A stretch of 64,000 nucleotides of DNA from Prorocentrum cordatum (Eukaryota; Sar; Dinophyceae; Prorocentrales; Prorocentraceae). Made by a program: the position numbers and the translations under genes. Each line of letters starts with the position of its first letter. Within the stretch, counting starts at the first letter, position 1. The notes under the pieces are model-generated. The model saw only the letters and a list, made by a program, of their open reading frames with translations, did not search any database and was not told the DNA's origin. This document shows, one piece after another, positions 45,601 to 56,689 of this stretch. The DNA is taken from positions 1-64,000 of the forward strand of contig CAUYUJ010020572.1 of assembly GCA_963575745.1 (NCBI GenBank), read 5' to 3'.

Positions 45601-45935
45601 CTGCACGTCTGTGGCGCCGACGCTCGCGAGGGTGGGCGTGCGGTGGGCGAACGGGGGCGACTGGGCCTGGCAAGGGATCGATATCCAAGGCAATCATCTG
45701 TTGCACTGCCCCCCCCCCCTCCGTCCAACATCATGCATCCTCCCCTCCTCCTCCGAACCACCACCCACGCCACTCTCGAACCTCCTAAGCATCCAGCCTT
45801 GCCGCTGATGCGAACAACGTCCGAACCAAGACCCGATCGATGCGATCTGGCGGGTCACAGAGCTGGGCCCCAGGACCGCGCAGAAAGGCACGTTGAGATT
45901 TGCAAGGCACGCCCGCCCCAAAAAAAGACAGGTGC

Positions 45936-47290
45936 CTGCTGGTCCCACGGGCGGAACATCTGAAGGTAGCTGATGAGCGGCTCCTCATTGCTGATGTCGA
46001 CAACCCACTTGTTCCACAATACGTCGGCCTTCTTCTTCAAGATGTTGAACTGCACTGAGACGGGCACCTCGGTATTCGCTGCAATCAGTTTCTCCATGTG
46101 CTCGTCGAGCGTCTCGATGTCAAGCGCTTCTATCTTCGCGATGTCCTTTGCCCTCTGGATGAGGTCCATGTACTTCCTGATCTGCGGGCGCTTGCCCTCG
46201 GCGACCTTGGTGAGCAGCATCTCGAGCTGGTACGGCCCCTGCCCAGGCTTCCCGCCGCACATCAAGTCTGAGAGACTGATCTGTGCGAACCAATACTCGG
46301 GAGTACCCTTCTGCAAGTTCGGGTCGGATGGCGTCTTCTTCATCGGAGCCGCGGGCTTGGTCGTCGAGAACCTACCGCTGCCACTTCCTCTGGGGCGCCC
46401 CCCCGCAGGTGGCGACATGGATGGCTCGCGGCTGCGAACCACGAAGCGCCCAGCTGGCTGTGAATCGTCACGCAGAACTGAGCCGTCGTCCTGACCATCG
46501 TCATCTTCCTCACCCATGCCATCATCGTCTTCATCCCCAGCGCGACCGTCCATGAGCGCAGGCTGATGGCTCGCAAGTGGCAAAATCGGTGACGAGGTGA
46601 GGTCGTAGGAGGACGCGGCTCGCTGGACGGGCGCAGGCGAGCGACCTCCTGACGACGCTGCGCTGCCCGAACCGTCTGGCTGCAAAGCCAAGACTTTGCC
46701 CCCCAGCTGCGCAGACCTCTCGTTGATGCACGCGAGGGACGGGAGCCGAAACGTAGAATACTGCGCCTTCTCATTCCCATCATCTTTCAAAAGGCCGTCC
46801 AAGACGCGCGTGTGCTGGTCCTTCATGACGCCGTCGGTCTCGGAAAGGCGATTGGTCGAAGCGCAGTTCGTCATCTCTGAGAACATCCTGAGCCTCATCC
46901 AGCTTGTGTCATCATTCTTCTTCATGGGGTAGACCGTGATGGAGCCTGCCTTCGACTTCCACGTCAATGGTTTCAACCTAAGTTGTTTAGCAGTCTTGCC
47001 CCACGCCATCATCACCTGGTGGTGGTTCGGCGCCACGAAGTCCTCGAACATCACGCCTCCGATCCTGACGCTGTCGCCGCCGATACTCCATGCATGGAGG
47101 ACTCACGGCTCATCCCGCACTGGAGCTCCTCAGCAAATTCAGCGTCGGTCTTCTTGTCCAGGCAGATCGTCGCGAAGTCGACGCCAGGAAGATGCTCAGC
47201 ACACCAAACCACGCAAGCCTCGCAGCCGTAGAACGTCACAGTCCCCCCGTCGGACTCGATCTCGTAGGTTTCGTCGGTGAACTTCTTATC
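45936..47290 (-). CDS. Unrecognised five-exon gene, exon 2 (with 1-base frameshift)
   Basis: Starts DKKFTDETYEIESDGGTVTF after the acceptor CTTGCAG and carries CEACVVWC, the second half of a Cys pair set begun in exon 1. At about 47085-47095 the frame changes, consistent with one missing base; both frames read sensibly up to that point, and the block continues SIGGDSVRIGGVMFEDF. Then comes a basic region, a long Ser/Pro and acidic low-complexity linker (DEDDDGMGEEDDDGQDDGS), and a helical C-terminal part with QRAKDIAKIEALDIETLDEH and WVVDISNEEPLISYL. It ends CAGCAG followed by GC (GC donor). The frameshift may be a sequencing error. Confidence 0.76.
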
Positions 47291-47640
47291 CTGCAAGGCC
47301 CCGCTTGTGAGACTCGAAACGCAGTCCCCTAAAGATGCCAGAGACGCCGACGCATCAGGACACAGCTTCCGAACCCCATGGGTTCGAAAGATGGGGGGAG
47401 CAGAACGGATGTGGGCAATTGCCCCAGATTACATCAACAACCGCATCGCCAATGCATCGCCGACTGTCGGGTGGGCTTGCCGAAACCTCACTGGAGCTGG
47501 GGACGGAAAAACAGAAGCTCCTCCTAGTCCTAGTCTGCCCTCCGCCGCTCCCCAATCCTTATCCTCATTGTCCTGCGACCGTCGTTCCTCACCCCTTACT
47601 TCGTGAAAGCTTCGCCCCTTCACAAAAGGACCCTGCTTAC

Positions 47641-47820
47641 ATTCCGAATGTCCTCCGTAGTAGCGTCGCAAGACCCGCAGGTGCGCAACGCCCTGCCCTT
47701 CTTGCGGCGGCCCCCTCCGTCGCCGCCGTCGTCTCCAGCGCCGCCGCCGCCACCGCGGCCAGCGCGGGCCCTCGGATGGGCCTTGCCCTCGGCACCCGCA
47801 GACTTGCTAGCCCCCGCCAT
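47641..47820 (-). CDS. Unrecognised five-exon gene, exon 1 (N-terminus)
   Basis: 60 codons from ATG at 47820 to a textbook donor AAT|GTAAGC at 47640. It reads MAGASKSAGAEGKAHPRARA, a Gly-rich stretch, RRKKGRALRTCGSC and DATTEDIRN. Phase 0 joins exon 2 directly, placing CGSC about 27 residues before CEACVVWC, a plausible C2-C2 zinc site. Basic and Gly-rich N-termini of this kind suit nucleic-acid binding, but that is inference. The ATG is the first on this strand in this frame near the exon; the mRNA leader would be added by trans-splicing. Confidence 0.72.
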
Positions 47821-48864
47821 CGGACAGCAGCGCCGCTGGCGCAGCACTGAACCCTGACTTCTGCTGGGAAATCGGGACACACTGAAGGGCCACGCGGTGG
47901 CCCTGAACGCATTCGAGCCCAAACATAGCAGAACACAGCCCCGCGGAACAGGACAGGCCATGGCATTCGACCAATCGACGCCCAGGACAAGCAACGAGGC
48001 TCAAACATGACGACAAGAAACCGTCGTTCTAGCCCTGATCATTCCAAGTCGCGGCCCAGGCCGCACGCCGCACAACATCCGCGGATTTGACCAACGTGGA
48101 CCCCAAACAGAGTTTAGCACCAGACCGCGACACCAAATACGTTGGACATTGTAATACATGCATGCTATACACATGTCTTTGTTGTCTTGTCATTACGTTG
48201 CCCCCCCCCCCCCGTAGGCACCCGAGAGCTCAACGTGCGACTTCGGACTTATATAACCCTAAGAGAGCAAGCGGATGGGTGGCACATGGAACCGAAAACC
48301 TATGACAGCTTACATCGCGTATACGGACACACATGTTGTATACTTCAACGCTCGCAATGCTGAGCGAACGAACAAACGACATATGCGCAACGTGCGCCCC
48401 CCCTCCCTCTCACCACAGATAACCTTGTGCAGTGTTAGGCTACAAACATACAGCCACACGCAGACATGCCCAAAACAATGATCACCGAAGGCGCCCCTCG
48501 CCGCGCCAAAACAAATACTGCAACAACATGATCGTTGTATTGGAAAAAACATGTTTCCGCTGGACAACGCGCGGCGGACGACAAACCATCGGGAACTGAC
48601 GTTTTTAGCCAGCCAGGGCGCAGGTTGCGATTGGTTTGAAAAGGGCGGCACGCGGCGACGCGCCATCGCAATGTGCGGTCGAAGGTGGTAAAATAACAAT
48701 GCAGACAACGACGGCACTGCAACACAACGCGCTGACGAGAAAAGAACGGCGACACCTGAACGCGGGCGCGGGAGTCTTATATGCCGCGGCGTTGACAGAA
48801 TGTGCGGCCCAAGGCGTTGTTGTATAATGGTAGCGAGTGCCTCGCTGAGCAGCACGATTTACTC
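47821..48864. other. Upstream intergenic region, no gene
   Basis: Lies 5' of the five-exon gene (which reads leftward). Contains a C-run at 48201-48213 and nothing recognisable as promoter. The approach to 48865 is the flank of the foldback element. Confidence 0.45.
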
Positions 48865-49129
48865 AAATTATTGACGATTCGCGTATCCGCACCAGCCCAT
48901 CCAGAAACGATCAGCAGGGGAGTTGGTGAACCAAGGGCGGCAGGACGCATGCAGTCGCGCAGCCGTCTTCGACAAAACAAGGGTCACACATAGCTTCCCG
49001 CATTGAAGTTTAAGATGAACCAGTGCGCGCTACGATGGTGCTCCGATGAGGGGTGAAGGGTGTTTCGATGACTCGTAATGGCTGCTGCACTGATTTGTGT
49101 CTTAAATTCGCGTGCGTTCCGAAACTTGG

Positions 49130-49770
49130 AGGCATCTTGGGGCTCTCTTGGGATTATGTGGGCCCTTTTTGGGGCCTCCTGGTGTTCTTTCTTGGGGCTC
49201 TCCTGAGGTTCTCTTAGGGCATGCTCGGGGCGTCTTGGGGCTAGTTTTGGCGCGTCTTGGGGCTCTGTGGGGGGTCTGGGTGCCTCCTTGGGGCTCTTTT
49301 GTGATGGCTGAGGGGCCCCTTGGGGCAGTATTTGTCCTTATGGCTAAAGGAGGGGGGGGGGCTCAACTCTTGCCCCCCCCCCCCCCTCTTCGGAGCCTCA
49401 AAAACGCAGTCTTGGGACTATCTTGGCCCGCTCTTGGAGCGCTCGTGGGCGCTCTTGGGGCCGTCGTGTGGCCCTTTTGGGCCCCTCTTGGGGCTGCATT
49501 GTGCCATCTTGGGGCCATCTTGAGGCCTCAAGAGCCCTTCGGAAGCGAAAACGCGAGAAGGCAAACAGCCTTAAGTTGCTTTAGGTTTTAGACAAAATGT
49601 GGGTGGGTCCTTGGGGGCCTCGGATGGCACTTGAAACCGTCTCGGGGCCGTCTTGAAGCCTCCTGGACGCGTGTCGGAGGCGATCCTGACCCGCCTGCCG
49701 CTATCTTGGGCCATCTCGGGGCCATCTTGCGCTCTCGGATGCCCTCTTGGAGCCATATTGGGCCATCTTG
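49130..49770 (-). repeat. CTTGGGGC array in the left arm
   Basis: GGCCCTCTTGGGGCTC-like units of about 10-12 bases, the reverse complement of the CCCCAAGACGGCC arrays. Mirrored at 50220-50880. Confidence 0.88.
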
Positions 49771-49973
49771 GACGCTGCTATGCGCCCGCTCCCCCACCCC
49801 CACCCCCCCTCCCGTCCCAGCGCGGAGGGGGGGGGGAAGGGAGGGGGGGGGGCGACCTCCCGAGCAGGGAAAGACACGAGGTTGGAAAGGGAAACGCCCT
49901 TAGACCACCTGCGCCCAGAGGGCTGGTGGGATCTACGCCATTGACGCGGTTGCTTCGACGGCGGGCGCGCGCG

Positions 49974-50073
<100 letters not shown>

Positions 50074-50219
50074 CCCTCTGGGCGCAGGTGGTCTCGGGCG
50101 TTTCCTGTTCCAACCTCCTGCCGCTCCGCTCCCTGCTCGGAGGGTTTGCCCCCCCCCCCCCCCCCCCCCCCCCCGCCCCTGCGCTTGGGCGGGGAGGGGC
50201 GGGGGGCGGGCCCATAGCG

Positions 50220-50880
50220 GCGTCCAAGATGGCTCCAAAAGGGCATCCGAGAGCGCAAGATGGCCTCCCAGATGGCCTAATATAGCGGTAGACGGGCCAA
50301 GATAACACCCGACGCGCGCCCAAGAGGCCGCAATAAGGCACCGAGACGGTTTCAAGTGCCCTCCGAAGCCAAAGGGCCCCCCCCCCCAAGGAGCCAAAAT
50401 CAGTCAAACACCCAAGGGAAATTAATGGTGGTTGCCTTCTCGCTTGTCCGCCTGCGAAGGGCCCTTGCGGCCTCAAGATGGCCCCAAGATTGCCAAAGAC
50501 AGCCCCACGAGGGCCCAAGAGAGCCCCAAGGCGGCCCCAACAGCGCCCCAAGAGCGGGCCAAGAGGGCCCCAATACTATATTTTTGCTCCCCCGAGGGTG
50601 GGGGGTGGGGGGCGAATTGACCCCCCCCCCCCCCTTCTTTAGCCATGAGGACCAAGACTGCCCCGGGAGGCACCTCAGGCATCCCAAAAGAACCCTAAGA
50701 AGGCCCACGTACCCCCCAAAAGAGCCCCAAGACGGCCCCAAGACGCCCCAAAAGAGTTCCAGAAGCCCCAAGCACGCCCTAAAGAACCTCAGGAGAGCAC
50801 CAACAAAAGAACCCCAAGATGCCCCAAGAGGGGCCCAAGAGAACCCCAAGAGAGCCCCAAGATGCCTCCAAGTTTCGGAA
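50220..50880 (+). repeat. CCCCAAGACGGCC array in the right arm
   Basis: Units such as CAAGATGGCCCCAAGATTGC and CCCCAAGACGCCCCAAAAGA, inverted relative to 49130-49770. Confidence 0.88.
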
Positions 50881-51136
50881 CGCACGCGAGCTTAATACAC
50901 ACATCAGTGCAACAGCCATTACAAGTCATCGAAGCACCCCTCACCCCTCATCGAAGCCATCGCAGCTTGCACCGATGCCCATCTTATATTCAATGCGGGA
51001 AGCTATGCCATGCGTGATCCTTGTTGTCTCGAAGACGGCTGCGCGACTGCCTGCGTCCTGCCGCCCCTGATTCACCAACTCCCCTGCTGATCGTTTCTGA
51101 ATGGGCTGGTGGGGATACGCGAGGCGTCGAGAATTT

Positions 51137-51325
51137 GCTGCCACCGACGGAATGCGGGAACCGAAAACGGTGATTCGGTGGGAAGGTGGGGGTGTGATAG
51201 TGTGGTGGGTGGGTGCGCGCGGGGAAGGGAGGGCGGGTGGGTGGGTGCGTGGAGGAGATCGGAGGGGCATGGGGAGTGCCAGCGGGTGGGCGGGCAGGCG
51301 GGGTGAGGGGGGATTGGGTGTGTGG

Positions 51326-51356
<31 letters not shown>

Positions 51357-51430
51357 GGGGGGGAGCAGAGTATGGGGGGTGCGCTGGTTCGAAGGAGGGG
51401 GAGGGGACGGGGGGGAGGCGTGCTGCCAAT
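51137..51430. repeat. G-rich GGTGGGTGGG / GTGTGTG tract
   Basis: GGGTGGGTGCGCG, TGTGTGTGTG and a G-run at 51340-51363. Possible quadruplex sequence. Confidence 0.8.
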
Positions 51431-53067
51431 GCGCGGAGCTTGGCTACGACGCGGTAAGAACGCGAGCGCAGGCGCCGCGCGCTCGGGACCCGCGTCGAGT
51501 CGACTGCTCGGCGCGGGCGAAATGCTTGGCCTTCGACGCGGGAAGGGCGCGCGGCGCGCGCACTTACAAGGGCGGGCGGCCGCGCCATGAATGGCGCAAG
51601 CGTGACAGCTCGAGGGCGCGGAAGGGCTGGGTTGATGGGGGGAGGGCCCAGGCCGCGCCGCTCGAGTTTTCCTGGCTGCGCGCGGCAACTGCGACGTGGC
51701 GACAAGGCTCGGCTGGGGGAGGACTTGGGCGACCTCTGCCAGCGTTCGACCTGCCGCGCAAATAATGGTGAAGGGGGGGGGTCTTCGCTGCGAAACCGAC
51801 ACAGGCGCTGCCTCCAGCGGGCATTGCTGATGGCTGGCATGGGGGGGTGGCGGGGAAGGGGGGCGGGTGGGTGGGCGGGTGGGGGTGGGGGGGGGGGGGG
51901 GGGGGGAGGGGGGGGGGGGACGCCAAAGCAATGGCGCGCGGTTCGCCACCGCCACAGACTCGGTCGCCCCCCAGCTCGCGCTGTCGACGCGCAGCGGCGT
52001 TGTGCCCAGGACCGAGCCAACCTGGGCGCCGAGCAAGCACGCGGTGTCGATGTACTGACAGAACACCGTCGCGCGCCCGCCACCGCTTGCACGCGCTGCT
52101 CTTGGACCAAGCCACCTGGCGCGCAATTCTCGGCGGCGGCGACCGTGCGGGGGGGGGTGGGGCAGCCCCTGATAGCGTCGCCGCTGTCGGCGCGCGCAAG
52201 CCAGCCTTTGATCAGTCGCAAAAGGAACTCCTCCAACGTGTTCGGGCGCGTCAGGCAGGTCACCGTCGCGAAACTCCTCTGCCCGATGCACTGCGCGCGG
52301 TCCGTGGTCGTGCCCCGAATGCCTCCGCCATGGCAGTTGCCGCGTCGCCCTCTAACGCGCCCGCAATCGAACCGCAAGCGCCCGCGACCGACGCATTACC
52401 AATGGAATCCGCGGTGGGCATTGCGCGCCCGTGCCACCCGCAACAACGGCGGGGGGGCGGCGGGCTGCATGGGCGCGGGTGCCACGCGCTGCCAAACGGC
52501 CGCCGATGACGGCGCCGCAATCAATGCCGTTGTGGAATCAATGGTGAAAAGCAGTTGGACCATGACGCGCAACGCGCGCCGCCGAGCCCCCCCCACCCCC
52601 CCCGTGAGCCTGCAAGTACCCCTCGCCAGAGAGGGAAACAATCAGGCTGCACTGCCGATGACGCCGCATGCGACGTCCCCGACCTCGGGGCGCGGCCCCG
52701 CGCGCCGAGCGAGCATCCAGAACAGACCCAAGTAGACCTCCGCGAAATACTGTTTGTCCGCGAGGGCAAACAGCTGTAGGCGATGCAGCAGCTAATATGC
52801 ATGGCCCAGCAACCCCGCGTTGGGGGGCCGCCGTCGGGGCGCCCATCCCCGCGACCCTTTGGCAGCTGCGCTTGTTCTTATTAATGACGCCGAAAACATT
52901 CCGAAACCGAAAGAACTGCCCCCTCCTACCATTTCCCCGACGACTGCAAACCAACAATCGTTCCCGTTGCCCCTGCCGCACGCACCGCACCCCTTGCTGC
53001 CCTACGCGCGCCGCGCAACTCGCTCGCGCGCCGCCCCCGCCCCCCCTAGCGCTGCGCCCGCATGCCC
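51430..53067. other. CpG-dense region, no intact gene
   Basis: Same word use as 38540-43900. Two minus-strand patches look coding (about 52290-52150 with TCLTRPNTLEEFLLRLIKGW, and about 52065-51940 with YIDTACLLGAQVGSVLGT) but lie in different frames and have no recognisable domain. A G-run tract at 51885-51920 interrupts it. Confidence 0.45.
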
Positions 53068-53167
53068 NNNNNNNNNNNNNNNNNNNNNNNNNNNNNNNNN
53101 NNNNNNNNNNNNNNNNNNNNNNNNNNNNNNNNNNNNNNNNNNNNNNNNNNNNNNNNNNNNNNNNNNN
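53068..53167. other. Assembly gap (100 N)
   Basis: Exactly 100 N, the usual size for a gap of unknown length. Flanked on the right by a 22-base C run, which probably caused the break. Confidence 0.99.
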
Positions 53168-53327
53168 CCCCCCCCCCCCCCCCCCCCCCTCACTCTCATG
53201 CCGTTCCTACCTAGGACCTAGAATCGTTGCAGCCCTCGCTATAGACATCACACTCTCTTGCTTTAAACCCTGGAAGTCCTGACCAGCGTAATCCAAGACA
53301 TACCGCCCAACATAGACCAGAACGTGA
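53168..53327. other. Short 3' flank of the 53328 coding block
   Basis: C-run then mixed sequence. Likely 3' UTR of the minus-strand gene; no signal recognised. Confidence 0.4.
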
Positions 53328-54197
53328 TTACAAACAATAATCATTCTCATCAGGCTCTCCGTCAGCGAGGGGCCGTTCTTTCCCGAGTAGCCGTCCGACT
53401 GTCAAGTAACCACCCTGCGCCATCTCGATCAGGAGTCGGCGGGCTGCACGGCGATCACCACATAACGGCTTGTACAAATGGTGGCTGAGTTTGTCATCGA
53501 ATTGAGCATGGTTCTCAAGCCAGCAATACATCATTCCAAGCGGTCTGCCTTGAGCCCCAGATGTCCTTAAGTAATCAGAAGACCCCATCGCAGCAGCCTT
53601 ATGCGTCCGTGTGATCCTGCAACGCCCGTGGGCGTGGCGCCTCGGGCACGTCGCAACGAATCCTTGATACCGATACCACGAAATCGTCCCACCACCAGGC
53701 AAGTGCCAAGCGATATTCTCATCGCCGCCCGCAGGCGGTGGCATCGGCGGCGGCGGTGGAGGCGGTGGCCCCGACCCTGCTGCTGCACCAGAGCTCGAAC
53801 CCGATCCCGCAGGCGCAACAACGCCCGACGACGAGCCAGAAGGCGCACCACTCGACGACGAGCCTGCGGGCGCAGCAATAGTTGGCGAGCCTGAGTGCAC
53901 AGCTGGGGCGCCTCCAGCATCAGAGAAGCCAAGGCCTGGAACGACGTCAACGACAATATTCTCACAACCACCATCTGCAGACCCATGGTTGCCGCGAGCT
54001 TCGAAAAGCTCCTCGTCCAGAGCACCATGATCGCCAACGCCCCGAACATCATCAAAATCACGCCCCTCGTGGGCGCTCCCGCCGCCGATGCCGAGGTCGG
54101 GCCCAATGCCGTCGGCCTCTTCCATTTCTGCAGCAAGCTCGTCCTCTGGTTCCAAATTTCGGGCGAGGCACGGCTCGACTACGGCTCCACCAAACAA
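53328..54197 (-). CDS. Hypothetical protein, C-terminal coding block
   Basis: Open on minus for 289 codons to TAA at 53330-53328. The first 110 residues are acidic and Gly-rich. Next comes a Ser/Gly/Ala/Pro linker ending in a Pro-8 run at about residue 150, then a compact domain: ENIAWHLPGGGTISWYRYQG, FVATCPRRHAHGRCRITRTH, GRPLGMMYCWLENHAQFDD and LIEMAQGGYLTVGRLLGKE. The Cys/His cluster could bind metal. I recall similar 'FVATC...H.RC..TR' segments in dinoflagellate hypothetical proteins, but cannot verify that here. No ATG begins the frame; acceptor-like GTATAG just upstream suggests an earlier exon. Confidence 0.6.
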   Translation of the reverse strand: MFGGAVVEPCLARNLEPEDELAAEMEEADGIGPDLGIGGGSAHEGRDFDDVRGVGDHGALDEELFEARGNHGSADGGCENIVVDVVPGLGFSDAGGAPAVHSGSPTIAAPAGSSSSGAPSGSSSGVVAPAGSGSSSGAAAGSGPPPPPPPPMPPPAGGDENIAWHLPGGGTISWYRYQGFVATCPRRHAHGRCRITRTHKAAAMGSSDYLRTSGAQGRPLGMMYCWLENHAQFDDKLSHHLYKPLCGDRRAARRLLIEMAQGGYLTVGRLLGKERPLADGEPDENDYCL

Positions 54198-55585
54198 ACT
54201 CTATACTCGTTCCTCCTGCCTCACCCCCTCTCCTCACCCACGCCCCCCGTCCTCCATCCCCCCCTCTACCTCCTTCTTCTCCTCGCGGTCGTCTGCCCGC
54301 CGCCCTCCTCTTAGACAGGTCTGATTTCAAGGGGGAAGGGGGTGCCAGCCAAAAGCGCGACACCGAATTAGGAGGCGCGTGATGTCACGCCGCCGATCTG
54401 GGCGCAAACGGCGCATCATTCAGACCCCTGGCTTCTCGTTCACGTTTTTTCGCTTCGCCCGCCCCCTCTGAGCGGAGCGCGCATCCCCTGCGACCCTTGC
54501 GCAAACCCTAGGCGGGGTGGGCCACGACAGACTGGAACTTCACGCGGCCCAAGACATCGCCAAGACGGCTCCAGATATCCCAAACGCGCCCTCCGTAGGT
54601 TGTTCAAGATACATTGTGGTAAGACACATGCCCCAAGATGTTGCATGAGGCCCTAACGATAGGTCAACTGACAACGATGCCCAGCCGCAGAAGCCCCACC
54701 CCCGCCCCCCCCCCAATGCGACGGACATGACCAAATTCAAACAACTGGGTAGGCTTCCCCTTGTTTCGGTTCCGATGGCCCCTCGAGGTCCCCAGATGAC
54801 CCCAAGCCGACCAAGAAGAACCCGACAGAGATAACGAGTGCTGCAACCCTGGGGCTGCGCCAAGGATGATACCACAAACGGCGCAGAGACGTGCGACGAT
54901 ATACCTAACACCTAACATGATTTAAGCAAGGTTTGCAGCAAGGCTGGCCCACAACTGTTCCAATGTTTTGACCGATCGCAGCCTCAACTGCAACGTGAAA
55001 CATGACATATCTAAAAGCACCCCACCCCCAGACAACCCGAAGAAGCCCGTGAGATATCGAGGGGGATGGGGCATCGGCTTCCCCGAAACACCCAGAGTGC
55101 CCCCACGGGCGCGCTGCTCAATAGACCCAACCTCGCACAAACTCGCCGCTGCACAAACCGCTGCACAAACTTTAACGCGCAAGGCTTTCATCATGTCCCA
55201 TTGCACGCCACAAAAAATCCATCTATGCCATGCACCTCCTCTGCTGGATGAAGCTGCTGCGTGAGCAGAGCGTCTCGGAACACGCGAAGCGTCAAGCATT
55301 GAGAATAAAGGCAAATGCGTTGGTACCTTTGCATATCTGAAGGAACGCAAGGCCCAGAACCTTATCGGAATCTTTCGGACAGGGCCTCGGAACATACTTC
55401 GGTGAGGGTAGGGCCAACAAAACTGCAAGCAACGAAATCAAAGTGAACGCCAATGCAATGTTGAAAGCAATCGCAGGATGCAAAGTGCCGATGGAGCACC
55501 TGAGCGACAGGACAAACGGTGAAAGATGCAAGACCTCTGTCCCCGCGGCCCTGGAGCCCGACGCAAATTTTGACACCCCGTCGAG
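54198..55585. other. Intergenic stretch, no gene assigned
   Basis: 54540-54600 has weak CCAAGACGGC repeats. 55275-55295 (ACACGCGAAGCGTCAAGC) resembles the terminus of the foldback element. The 55292-55585 part has an open minus frame continuing beyond the stop of the next gene and is probably its 3' UTR. Confidence 0.4.
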
Positions 55586-56173
55586 TCAGTCCACCATCTC
55601 GTCGAATCGGGCTGCTGGAAGCAGCGCTGCGAAGCCGTCCTCGTCGAGGTCGCCGTCTGGCTTCAGCGCCTCGTCGCCGCTGAGGTCCGAGGAAATCTCG
55701 GAGCCGGTGTCGAAGCCGCTGCCCGACTCGATGTCGCAGCCGCTGTCGCTGTCGCCGTTGTCATCGATCGCGTCGGCGTGGCCGTCGCACAGCGCGGCAG
55801 CCGCCTCCTGCCCAGCAGCTGCGGGCACCGCAGCCGATGGCGAAGAACCAGAACTGCCGCTGCTGCGGCCGCGACCTCCGCGGCCTCGGCCGCGCCCTTC
55901 TCCTGCCCCTCCTCCGCGGCTGCCTCCTCTGCCGCGCCGACCAGGCGCTGGCCCGTCCGGTGTGTCTCTGCCGCCGCGGCGCTCGCGGCGACGCCAAACT
56001 GGGGGCCGCAGTTGCGGGCGCTCTGCTCTGCATTCCTCCACTAGCACAAACTTGGGCCTCATCACAACCAAGGGCCTCTTGTGCTCCAGGACCCTCCAAA
56101 AGGACATAGTGATGACCCCCTTCGGGTCCAGGGCGGCAACCAACTCGAAAATGTCCAGCGGCACGCCCACGGC
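55586..56173 (-). CDS. Hypothetical protein, terminal exon
   Basis: Minus-strand exon starting AVGVPLDIFELVAALDPKGV after the acceptor CTTGCCAG, continuing ITMSFWRVLEHKRPLVVMRP. It then passes into an Arg/Gly-rich (RGGSRGGGAGEGRGRGRGG) and Ser/Ala region and an acidic C-terminus DEDGFAALLPAARFDEMVD with a TGA stop at 55586. The folded part is short, so no family is assigned. The RGG-like tract is typical of RNA-binding proteins and the 'FWRVLEHKRPLVV' segment faintly recalls nucleotide-binding folds; both are weak. Upstream exons were not found. Confidence 0.55.
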   Translation of the reverse strand, partial: AVGVPLDIFELVAALDPKGVITMSFWRVLEHKRPLVVMRPKFVLVEECRAERPQLRPPVWRRRERRGGRDTPDGPAPGRRGRGGSRGGGAGEGRGRGRGGRGRSSGSSGSSPSAAVPAAAGQEAAAALCDGHADAIDDNGDSDSGCDIESGSGFDTGSEISSDLSGDEALKPDGDLDEDGFAALLPAARFDEMVD

Positions 56174-56598
56174 CTGGCAAGAGGGAAAGGAGGACCGACC
56201 AATAAACGTTACCCCACTGTCGTTTAAACAACGAAAAACCAGGGGTGCTCATCATCCTCCTTCTTCGTCTCCTCCACCTCCACCTTGTCATCGCCCTCCC
56301 TCCGCCCGCAAAGGGGGGGGGCGTGGGCCAGCGTGAAAAGATAACGAAGGCAGCAAGGGGCTGGAGAAGGTGCGAAAAAAGGAGGAGGGGAGGGGGCGGG
56401 CGCGGGCGGGTGGAGAGAGGAAGGGGAAAGGGAAGTGCGAGTGGGAAAATGCCGACGCGTGCGCGCTGCGCTGCCACTATACTGCGATGAGACGCCCGCG
56501 TGAGCACACATGCAAACGCGCTATGGAAGCCCGCGCACTGGCGACGCGCATTTGGCAGCATTACGTTGAATGCACGCGCGCTGGCCATTGAGAGAAAG
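56174..56598. other. Probable intron, GGA/GGGA-rich
   Basis: Holds CTCC/GGAG-rich sequence at 56255-56430 and nothing recognisable. Confidence 0.4.

Positions 56599-56687
<89 letters not shown>
56599..56687 (+). repeat. Poly(A) run, 89 bases
   Basis: Uninterrupted A run preceded by GAGAGAAAG. Like the one at 49974, it abuts CpG-dense sequence. Confidence 0.99.

Positions 56688-56689
<2 letters not shown>

Noticed and set aside
55292-55576. Minus frame after the stop at 55586 as a second small gene
   Set aside because: Same frame as the upstream exon but beyond a TGA, with no acceptor or start evidence; more likely 3' UTR.
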